Assembly (NCBI GenBank): GCA_003978285.1
Contig: QOAB01000068.1
Span: forward strand, 1-5,311
Direction of reading: 5' to 3'
Source of the DNA: Candidatus Thioglobus sp.
Lineage (GTDB): Bacteria > Pseudomonadota > Gammaproteobacteria > PS1 > Thioglobaceae
DNA length: 5,311 nucleotides
In this document: piece by piece, positions 1-5,014 of the stretch
How the letters are laid out: each line of letters starts with the position of its first letter
Numbering within the stretch: the first letter of the stretch is position 1
Notes under the pieces: generated by a model
What the model was told of the DNA's origin: nothing
The model's input: only the letters and a program-made list of their open reading frames with translations
Database searches by the model: none
Position numbers and translations under genes: made by a program

Positions 1-288
1 TTCAGGTTTTTTAGTTCTTTTCCCAGGCTTTGCCAACACTTCTAAGAAAAAAGTATCGAGGCCTTCTACATCTGCTTCTGAAATAACCTTGTTAATTTCA
101 GAAACATGGATAACACCACAAGACGCTTCGTCAGCGCCATAACGGCAATCAAAATCCCAAAAATCCACACCCTCAGGTAGCACCTTATTACGTTCACGCT
201 TAATGTATTTTTTAAGTTCATGTTTAATTGCATCAGCCACTCTAGGTCTTTTCTTTTTTGGATGTGAAAAACTAAAGGTTTTTTTCAT
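1..288 (-). CDS. DUF6172 family protein (3' end cut by window edge)
   Basis: This is an open frame of 96 codons from an ATG at 288 down to base 1 with no stop, so the gene continues past the left edge. The protein starts MKKTFSFSHPKKKRPR and goes on through a basic KHELKKYIKRERNK stretch (about 23-36), LPEGVDFWDFDCRYG (about 38-52), VIHVSEINK (about 60-68) and a C-terminal FFLEVLAKPGKRTKKP. That order of motifs matches the DUF6172 family as I remember it. Family members are about 100 residues, so only a few C-terminal residues should be missing. Function is unknown. The protein is small, highly basic at both ends, has no signal peptide or membrane segment, and should be cytoplasmic; nucleic-acid binding is possible but unproven. 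The start has no clear Shine-Dalgarno, yet it is the natural family start. It lies 112 bp downstream of the esterase-like gene on the same strand and has its own promoter candidate, so it is probably transcribed separately. Confidence 0.85.
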   Translation of the reverse strand, partial: MKKTFSFSHPKKKRPRVADAIKHELKKYIKRERNKVLPEGVDFWDFDCRYGADEASCGVIHVSEINKVISEADVEGLDTFFLEVLAKPGKRTKKPE

Positions 289-317
289 GATAATTCAGAT
301 TAAATAATTAATGAGAG

Positions 318-348
318 ATTATACGCACTCAGCAATCTCTAAATACAA
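318..348 (-). promoter_or_regulatory. Predicted sigma70 promoter of the DUF6172 gene, with overlapping inverted repeat
   Basis: On the minus strand there is a perfect TATAAT -10 (bases 323-318), about 30 bp upstream of the DUF6172 start codon. A TTGTAT -35 candidate lies at 348-343 with a 19-bp spacer, longer than the ideal 17. A 7-bp inverted repeat, AGAGATT (314-320) and AATCTCT (334-340), straddles the -10 and the spacer. It could be an operator for a repressor, but no known binding motif is recognised. The -10 is strong; the -35 and operator are tentative. Confidence 0.5.
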
Positions 349-400
349 ATCATAGATTTACAGTTAGCTAATTATTTTGGTATTTTTTTTATTCTCAAAA

Positions 401-1729
401 CTATTCGATTAACTCTAATGGATTAGTGTGCCTGATAAAGATAAATGCATCATATCGCTGTGGAAGAATGCTTAGGACATAATTATCTAACGCATCATTT
501 TTTGGATTATAAACCACTCCAATTGCTCTGTGTTTTCGATATTGATTAAGCCATGGATTCTTACGATCCTTGTGATCAAATAAAAGATAAAAATTGTGTA
601 GTTTAAGCTTACTTAGTATATCTTCATAACTACCCTTAACTCCTGAAGGAATCTGCATTTTTTCCACGGTTGATTCCCAGCTGTTTGCTGCTAAAACTTG
701 CCCCTCATTTGTGCTAAAACCAACAACAAATACTCGCCATCTACCTAATTCATACCTGCTGAGACTTCCAATATTTACAACACCTTGTGAATACATTGGT
801 GTGGCACGAGAATCTCCTACATGAGTATTATGCGCCCAAACTATACCTTTAGAATTTGTCCCATAAAAATACAATAGACGTTTTACAGACAACCACATAT
901 GTTGCACTCTACTATTCCAAGAAGTAAGATTATTACCAATAGCCAATCGATAATAATCTTCAGCATTTTTTACTATCAAGGCGTTTTGCTCGGCTTGAAA
1001 AAACTCATTATCTTTAAAAGCATTATTGATTGTGACTAATGTACGTAGAAGATTTGATACTTCTATCAGCCCCTGCTGACATGAAAAACCTTCACGTGAT
1101 ACGGCTTCAGCATAAGCCCATTCATTACGATCATATCTTGCAAAACATTGCAGTTTGTTCTGTATTTCATCGTGATACAACGGCAAATATTTTTTAGTAA
1201 ATACCAACAAATTATCCATTGCATCCCATGGTCCGTAAACATCCATTCCATGAAACCCTACTTTTTTATCGCTGGGCAGGTCTGTGTTATATTCTCTCAA
1301 CCATTCTGCCAGTTGCTCAATTTCATAATTTTTCCACATCCATTCGGGCCACCGATCAAAGCTGAGTAGCACCTCTTTGGCCGATTTTAAAGCACTAGGC
1401 ATATTCTTTACATATTGGTTGAGGCGATCAATAGAAGGCCAATCACCTTCGACTGCAACAAAAGAAAATTGCTTTTCACTAATTAGGCGTTTAGTAATTG
1501 CTACACGTAATGAATAAAATTCAACTGTTCCATGTGATGATTCACCCAGTAGTACCAATTGACGCTGACCAGCACGATCAATTATCTTATCCAAATCAGC
1601 TGTAACCTCAAGAGGAATTGCCTTGTGTGACAAAAAATCAATTAGATGCTTATTGTCATTACCCAGAACTGGATTATAAAAAATGACAAGAGAAAGTAAA
1701 ACGATGAAAAATGAAGTGATTTTTTTCAT
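401..1729 (-). CDS. Erythromycin esterase family protein, probably exported
   Basis: The 442-residue protein belongs to the EreA/EreB/succinoglycan-biosynthesis-like hydrolase family. Visible motifs in order are LLGESSHGTVEFY (60-72, with family acid Glu63 and catalytic-type His66), VEGDWPSIDRL (93-103), FDRWPEWMW (124-132), VGFHGMDVYG (157-166), SWNSRVQHMW (270-279) and WAHNTHVGDS (298-307, with His300 and His303). In EreB the first Glu/His pair is essential for macrolactone cleavage, so the active-site frame looks intact. Unlike the cytosolic resistance enzymes, it begins with Lys-Lys, a hydrophobic core at about 6-20 and a possible signal peptidase site after VLG (residue 23), suggesting a periplasmic location. 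The start ATG at 1729 has an AGGA Shine-Dalgarno about 6 bp upstream. The gene is divergent from bioF and stands alone between neighbours. True substrate is unknown; most chromosomal members are not proven macrolide esterases, so resistance should not be assumed. Confidence 0.88.
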   Translation of the reverse strand: MKKITSFFIVLLSLVIFYNPVLGNDNKHLIDFLSHKAIPLEVTADLDKIIDRAGQRQLVLLGESSHGTVEFYSLRVAITKRLISEKQFSFVAVEGDWPSIDRLNQYVKNMPSALKSAKEVLLSFDRWPEWMWKNYEIEQLAEWLREYNTDLPSDKKVGFHGMDVYGPWDAMDNLLVFTKKYLPLYHDEIQNKLQCFARYDRNEWAYAEAVSREGFSCQQGLIEVSNLLRTLVTINNAFKDNEFFQAEQNALIVKNAEDYYRLAIGNNLTSWNSRVQHMWLSVKRLLYFYGTNSKGIVWAHNTHVGDSRATPMYSQGVVNIGSLSRYELGRWRVFVVGFSTNEGQVLAANSWESTVEKMQIPSGVKGSYEDILSKLKLHNFYLLFDHKDRKNPWLNQYRKHRAIGVVYNPKNDALDNYVLSILPQRYDAFIFIRHTNPLELIE

Positions 1730-1804
1730 ACTTTTCCTAAATTCTCTTTTAGATAACTTGATTCTACACTTCTACGTTGCTCAAATAAACATTAAAATAG
1801 GTTT
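1730..1804. promoter_or_regulatory. Divergent intergenic region driving the esterase-like gene and the bioFH operon
   Basis: This 75-bp AT-rich spacer must hold both divergent promoters unless bioF is read from elsewhere. For the minus strand, TAGAAT preceded 17 bp upstream by TTTATT is a weak candidate. For the plus strand, TTGATT at about 1759-1764 is the best -35 but has no good -10. A perfect 6-bp inverted repeat, ATAAAC (1785-1790) and GTTTAT (1801-1806), overlaps the bioF start codon. Its half-sites recall the TAAAC/GTTTA core of BirA operators, but the 10-bp gap is much shorter than in a BirA site, so it is not called as one. Confidence 0.4.
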
Positions 1805-2914
1805 ATGGATTTTTCTGAAAAATTATCTAATCTAAAACAACAACACCTTTACCGATCTAGAAAAGTTGTTGATAGTGCACAAGATACAAAAATTATTATT
1901 GATGGAAAATCACTGATTAATTTTTGTTCGAATGACTACCTGTCGCTTGCTAACCACGTCCAAGTTAAAGAAGCTTTTAAACAAGGGGTTGATGAATATG
2001 GTACAGGCTCAGGTGCGTCGCATTTAGTGAGCGGTCACTCACGTGCACACCATGAGTTAGAAGATGCTTTAGCTGAATATACAGGGCAAGAATGTGCCTT
2101 ACTATTTTCAACAGGTTATAGTGCCAATTTAGGGATTTTCTCCGCACTTAAAGATGAGCTCGATTGGGTACTGCAGGACAAGTTCAATCATGCCTCATTA
2201 ATTGACGGAAACCAACTGATTGGATTGCCAGTTCAACGTTATTTACATAATGATATTGCTTCACTCGAGAAAAAAGTAGGCAAACAATCGGGCCAAGGCA
2301 TGATTGTGACTGACACGGTGTTTAGCATGGATGGCGACCAGGCGAAAATTGAAGATTTGCAAAAAATCGCAAATTTTTCTAACGCTCAATTAATGCAAGA
2401 CGATGCACATGGTTTTGGCGTATTCGAGCCCAATATCCCAAAGAATTCAATCTACATGGCTACCTTAGGCAAAGCAGCTGGCACAATGGGTGCTTTTGTG
2501 GCCGGAAAATCCGATTTTATTGAATTTTTAATTCAAAAATCGCGCCCTTATATTTACACCACAGCCATTGCGCCTGCAATTTGTGTGGCTACACTTAAAA
2601 GCCTAGATTTAATTAAGCAAGGTGAGCAAAAAGCCAAACTATTGGCCAATATTGATTTTTTCCGAAATTTTTCTCAAGCCATTGGTTTGCCAATTTCACC
2701 ATCGATCAGTGCGATTCAACCACTCATCATTGGCGATAGTGAAAAAGCACTTAGTATCAGCCAAAAACTATTTGATCAAGGTTTTTATGTCAGTGCTATT
2801 CGGGCGCCAACCGTACCCAAAGGTACTGAACGTCTAAGAATCACACTTAGCGCTAACCACACTCAAAGTCAGATTGAGCAACTGTTAGTTCAAATTAAAA
2901 ATGCTTTACAATAG
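1805..2914 (+). CDS. bioF: 8-amino-7-oxononanoate synthase (KAPA synthase)
   Basis: A PLP-dependent enzyme of the alpha-oxoamine synthase family, it condenses pimeloyl-ACP with L-alanine, releasing CO2, to give 8-amino-7-oxononanoate, the first committed step of biotin ring assembly in the cytoplasm. Hallmarks are FCSNDYLSL (40-48), GTGSGASHLVSGHS (66-79), the NHASL histidine (His129) expected to stack on PLP, TVFSMDGD (171-178), DDAHGFG (199-205, with Asp200 and His202 binding PLP), the Schiff-base lysine in TLGKAAG (Lys223), and RAPTVPKGTERLRITLSA (333-350). At 369 residues it is slightly shorter than the 384-residue E. coli enzyme, mainly because the segment between DDAHG and TLGK is about 8 residues shorter. 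The start ATG follows a weak TAGG and gives the expected N-terminus. Its 3' end overlaps bioH by 14 bp, so the two are co-transcribed and probably translationally coupled. Confidence 0.96.
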   Translation: MDFSEKLSNLKQQHLYRSRKVVDSAQDTKIIIDGKSLINFCSNDYLSLANHVQVKEAFKQGVDEYGTGSGASHLVSGHSRAHHELEDALAEYTGQECALLFSTGYSANLGIFSALKDELDWVLQDKFNHASLIDGNQLIGLPVQRYLHNDIASLEKKVGKQSGQGMIVTDTVFSMDGDQAKIEDLQKIANFSNAQLMQDDAHGFGVFEPNIPKNSIYMATLGKAAGTMGAFVAGKSDFIEFLIQKSRPYIYTTAIAPAICVATLKSLDLIKQGEQKAKLLANIDFFRNFSQAIGLPISPSISAIQPLIIGDSEKALSISQKLFDQGFYVSAIRAPTVPKGTERLRITLSANHTQSQIEQLLVQIKNALQ

Positions 2915-3599
2915 CACAATTGGTATTGGTCCTGATTTAGTTTTACTGCACGGATGGGGGTTTAATTCAGAATTATTCAATGATCTGATTGATCGATATA
3001 AAAACCAATATCGCATCACGATGATTGACCTGCCAGGTCATGGTCGAAGTGATGATGTCAGTGGTGGTCTTGATGAGTGGTGTGATGAAATTATTAAAAA
3101 CTTACCTGATAATCCAATACTGTTAGGTTGGTCATTGGGTGGACTTTTGGCAATTAATATCTCTACCAAAATTAAAATATCCAAACTAATTTTGGTGGCT
3201 TCCACGCCTAAATTTGTGCAATCAGAAGATTGGCCGTACGGTATTGATGAGAATAATTTTCGTCAATTTTCTGATGCATTACAGCTGAATTTATCTAAAG
3301 GATTAAAACGCTTTGTTAGCCTACAAACTCAAGATAAAGCTCAATTAAAAGCACTCAATCAATCAATCGATAAATTTCCTGCATCAACAAAAGCACTCAA
3401 TCAAGGATTGGAGATTCTCTTAACCACTGACTTAGTAGATGAATTTAATCAATTAAAAATGCCAATAGAGGTGATTTTAGGTAATCATGACACATTAGTC
3501 CCTTATCGAATCAGCAATTGGTATGATAATACTAAAATAAAAACGCAAGTGTTGAATACGGGTCACTTGCCATTTTTACATAAGGATTTCACGCTATGA
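2901..3599 (+). CDS. bioH: Pimeloyl-ACP methyl ester carboxylesterase (C-terminally short)
   Basis: This alpha/beta hydrolase removes the methyl group from pimeloyl-ACP methyl ester, ending the disguised fatty-acid elongation phase and giving BioF its substrate. Visible features are the oxyanion-hole HGWG (17-20), DLPGHGRSD (43-51), the nucleophile elbow GWSLGG (76-81, Ser78), VASTPKF (99-105), a cap region with RFVSLQTQ (137-144) and GLEILLTTDL (169-178) that closely resembles E. coli BioH, Asp197 in GNHDTLVP, and His222 in GHLPFLH. The triad Ser78-Asp197-His222 is complete. The 232-residue length is about 24 less than E. coli BioH (256); the chain stops about 10 residues after the catalytic His, so the final helix is largely absent. 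The ATG lies inside the bioF 3' end with no clear Shine-Dalgarno, favouring translational coupling. The stop overlaps the next start in ATGA. Family assignment is firm because context and cap sequence agree. Confidence 0.94.
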   Translation: MLYNSTIGIGPDLVLLHGWGFNSELFNDLIDRYKNQYRITMIDLPGHGRSDDVSGGLDEWCDEIIKNLPDNPILLGWSLGGLLAINISTKIKISKLILVASTPKFVQSEDWPYGIDENNFRQFSDALQLNLSKGLKRFVSLQTQDKAQLKALNQSIDKFPASTKALNQGLEILLTTDLVDEFNQLKMPIEVILGNHDTLVPYRISNWYDNTKIKTQVLNTGHLPFLHKDFTL

Positions 3600-4198
3600 A
3601 TAAATCTATAGCACCCATACTGCTAAGTATCTTTGGTATTTTTTGGGTGGCGCTTGCTATCAACCCACTTTATCGAGATATATGGGTTGCTGAAAACTTA
3701 ATCCTTGTTATTTGCATTGGCTATGTGGTATCGACTTATAAATCAACACCTTTTAGCAATACCTCGTACTGGCTCATTTTTATATTTTGTATTTTGCAAA
3801 CTATAGGTGCGCACTACACTTACGCAGAAGTCCCGATTGGTTTTTGGGCTGCTGATCTACTGGAAATAGAACGTAATCATTATGATCGACTCGTGCACTT
3901 TGCCTTTGGATTTTTATTGGTATTACCATTCAAAGAAGTGATTACTAGAACCATCGAATTCTCTAGCTTTCGCTCTATGGTCTTTTTGTTGGTTCTGGCA
4001 TTTCTTGGTATTGGTAGTTTTTATGAAATAATAGAATGGCTCTACGCTATTTTCTACGAACAACAACAATCACCTCAGACAGCAGATTCCTTTCTTGGAT
4101 CACAAGGAGACATCTGGGATGCCGAAAAAGACATGCTCATTGCCGGTCTTGGGGCTTGGTTATATTTACTACTCTTCAAGCCCAAAGCCAAGTGTTAA
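3596..4198 (+). CDS. DUF2238 (YjdF-like) inner membrane protein
   Basis: This 200-residue polytopic membrane protein has about six hydrophobic segments, at roughly 6-24, 33-48, 57-73, 101-117, 128-147 and 181-194. Conserved polar motifs typical of the DUF2238/YjdF family are AHYTY (72-76), ERNHYDRLVHF (92-102), FYEIIEW (142-148) and FLGSQGDIWDAEKDM (166-180). Buried acidic, His and Trp residues suggest a small-molecule or ion function in the membrane, but no biochemical role is established. The start ATG overlaps the bioH stop by 4 bp and has an AAGGA Shine-Dalgarno 9 bp upstream, so it is the third gene of the bioF-bioH operon and its expression is tied to biotin synthesis. Whether it is involved in biotin metabolism is only an inference from position. 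The stop lies 2 bp from the stop of the convergent hsp20 gene. A 37-codon copy of its 3' end recurs at 4902-5012. Confidence 0.88.
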   Translation: MNKSIAPILLSIFGIFWVALAINPLYRDIWVAENLILVICIGYVVSTYKSTPFSNTSYWLIFIFCILQTIGAHYTYAEVPIGFWAADLLEIERNHYDRLVHFAFGFLLVLPFKEVITRTIEFSSFRSMVFLLVLAFLGIGSFYEIIEWLYAIFYEQQQSPQTADSFLGSQGDIWDAEKDMLIAGLGAWLYLLLFKPKAKC

Positions 4199-4200
4199 GC

Positions 4201-4734
4201 TCAGACACCACAACCACAATTCATTGCAGTACAACCACAACTATGACTACCTTTAATTTGAGACTTTTCAGCTTCAACGGTATCAGCTGTAACACCACAA
4301 TCACAATTCATTGAGTTACAACCACAACTAATTGGAACTTCATATTGCTTCTGGATAGCCTTAGCACGCTTAGTAATGGTTAAGCTTAAAACACCATCAA
4401 CAAACTCAGCGCCAATGCCGTGTGTTTTAACCGTTTGAGGCAAAGTAAAACTTCTAACAAAAGAACCGTATGAACGCTCTACACGGTGTCTCTTAGTGTC
4501 TTCAATTTCAACTCTTTTCTCACCCCTAATAGTTAACACATTGTCCTCAATAACCACATGCACATCATCCCTGTGCACACCAGGCAATTCAGCTCTCACC
4601 AAATAAGCCTTGTCACTCTCTTCAATGTCAACCGCAGGCATCCAATCACCCTCATTAAACTGAGACAAAGGGCGATCAAAACCTTCAAACACTCTATCCA
4701 ACGCAGCAAATGGACGCGTTAATGTTAAACTCAT
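4201..4734 (-). CDS. hsp20: Hsp20 small heat shock protein with cysteine-rich C-terminal tail
   Basis: The 177-residue ATP-independent holdase chaperone binds unfolding proteins in the cytoplasm. The alpha-crystallin domain spans about 31-124, with WMPAVDIEE (31-39), [13 protein letters not shown] (46-58), LTIRGEKRVE (67-76), [14 protein letters not shown] (86-99) and the signature [12 protein letters not shown] (109-120). A short IxI/V-like region (EVPI, 132-135) follows, where an ordinary Hsp20 would end. Instead there is a 41-residue tail, residues 137-177, with two modules SCGCNSMNCDCGV (136-148) and SCGCTAMNCGCGV (165-177). Each has C-x-C-x4-C-x-C, giving Cys137, 139, 144, 146, 166, 168, 173 and 175; there is no cysteine elsewhere in the protein. 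This suggests metal binding or a redox switch, by inference only. The ATG has a perfect AGGAGG 5 bp upstream, implying strong translation. The downstream paralogue aligns without gaps and stops exactly where the tail begins. Confidence 0.93.
   Translation of the reverse strand: MSLTLTRPFAALDRVFEGFDRPLSQFNEGDWMPAVDIEESDKAYLVRAELPGVHRDDVHVVIEDNVLTIRGEKRVEIEDTKRHRVERSYGSFVRSFTLPQTVKTHGIGAEFVDGVLSLTITKRAKAIQKQYEVPISCGCNSMNCDCGVTADTVEAEKSQIKGSHSCGCTAMNCGCGV
4205..4243 (-). repeat. 39-bp direct repeat, copy A (distal Cys module of the Hsp20 tail)
   Basis: This 39-bp segment encodes the SCGCTAMNCGCGV module and matches 4292-4330 at 35 of 39 positions, with an offset of 87 bp (29 codons, so in frame). 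The pair looks like an in-frame tandem duplication of an 87-bp unit within the coding sequence. Confidence 0.85.
4292..4330 (-). repeat. 39-bp direct repeat, copy B (proximal Cys module of the Hsp20 tail)
   Basis: This partner of the repeat at 4205-4243 encodes SCGCNSMNCDCGV. The differences are one substitution at the tenth base and three in a row at the central N-S versus T-A codons. All four cysteine codons are TGT in both copies. Confidence 0.85.
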
Positions 4735-4739
4735 AATTT

Positions 4740-4745
4740 CCTCCT
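4740..4745 (-). promoter_or_regulatory. Perfect AGGAGG ribosome binding site of hsp20
   Basis: On the minus strand AGGAGG lies 5 bp before the ATG at 4734. It is the only full-consensus Shine-Dalgarno in the window and fixes the hsp20 start, indicating high translation when the message is made. No anti-Shine-Dalgarno U-run was seen nearby that would make a simple fourU RNA thermometer. Confidence 0.85.
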
Positions 4746-4771
4746 TTTTTATTTATCCATCTCCTTCACTA

Positions 4772-4798
4772 ATAATGCTACACCTTGTGCTATTCAAA
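4772..4798 (-). promoter_or_regulatory. Candidate heat-shock (sigma32-like) promoter of hsp20
   Basis: On the minus strand TTTGAAT (4798-4792) resembles the sigma32 -35 CTTGAAA. After a suitable gap, GCATTAT (4778-4772) partly resembles the CCCATNT -10. Start of transcription would fall about 30 bp before the hsp20 ATG. The -10 lacks most of the C run, and a sigma70 reading of the same bases (TTGAAT with a poor TATTAG 17 bp later) is also possible. The call rests on the match plus the gene's function. Confidence 0.35.
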
Positions 4799-4901
4799 TA
4801 TATTCACCCTTAATAAGGTCTATTTTGACATTGATAATTTTTACGAGAGACTAAAACAACCAAAAGCGAACACTCACGAGCAATTCACCGTGACTTTCAA
4901 A

Positions 4902-5012
4902 TCATTCCTTAGATCGCAAGGAGACATCTGGGATGCCGAAAAAGACATGCTTATTGCCGGTCTTGGGGCTTGGTTATATTTACTCTTTTTTAGCCCCGAG
5001 ACACAGCAATAA
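4902..5012 (+). pseudogene. Remnant of a second DUF2238 (YjdF-like) gene, 3' end only
   Basis: These 37 codons (including stop) copy the C-terminus of the intact gene at 3596-4198. SFLRSQGDIWDAEKDM and LIAGLGAWLYLLFF correspond to residues 164-193 there, followed by a diverged end SPETQQ versus KPKAKC. It contains only the QGDIWD motif and the last membrane helix; the other five segments are missing. The frame stays open upstream to a TTG at 4785, giving a possible 75-residue product, but that stretch shows no DUF2238 similarity, has no Shine-Dalgarno and lies over the hsp20 promoter region, so translation is unlikely. Differences at the left edge (TCC/TCA, TTT/TTC, TCA/TCG) are synonymous, hinting that the copy was once a functional gene. 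It converges on the second hsp20 with the same 2-bp gap as the first pair. Confidence 0.85.
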
Positions 5013-5014
5013 GT

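Larger units (their letters stand above)
4088..4620. repeat. Tandem segmental duplication, unit 1 (DUF2238 3' end plus hsp20)
   Basis: This segment is the left member of a duplicated pair whose partner is 4902-5311. The offset is exactly 814 bp across the DUF2238 part, without gaps, and drops to 691 bp inside hsp20 because unit 1 carries 123 extra bases (41 codons) coding the cysteine-rich tail. Bases 4103-4170 match 4917-4984 at 67 of 68 positions. The right bound given is where the partner leaves the window; the true duplication may extend further through hsp20. Confidence 0.88.

Noticed and set aside
347..359. Small inverted repeat AAATC/GATTT downstream of the esterase-like gene as a terminator
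   Set aside because: The stem is 5 bp and nearly all A-T, without a following T-run on the minus strand; too weak to call.
1066..1369. Two short open frames inside the esterase-like gene
   Set aside because: They overlap a gene with clear family motifs, have no recognisable motifs and are best seen as chance frames in AT-rich DNA.
2622..2837. Short open frame inside bioF on the same strand
   Set aside because: It is in a different frame within the conserved C-terminal part of bioF and shows no independent signal.
4036..4314. Plus-strand open frame across the DUF2238/hsp20 junction
   Set aside because: It lies out of frame over two well-supported genes, and its Thr-rich end is just the complement of the Cys-rich repeats.
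4746..4771. RNA thermometer (ROSE or fourU) in the hsp20 leader
   Set aside because: No U-run or pyrimidine segment that would pair with the AGGAGG is visible; the leader is purine-rich near the start codon.
4785..4901. Open frame joined to the DUF2238 stub that could make a 75-residue protein
   Set aside because: It begins with TTG without a Shine-Dalgarno, overlaps the hsp20 promoter region, and its first 39 residues resemble neither the intact gene nor any family I know. Only the last 36 residues are recognisable, as a remnant.
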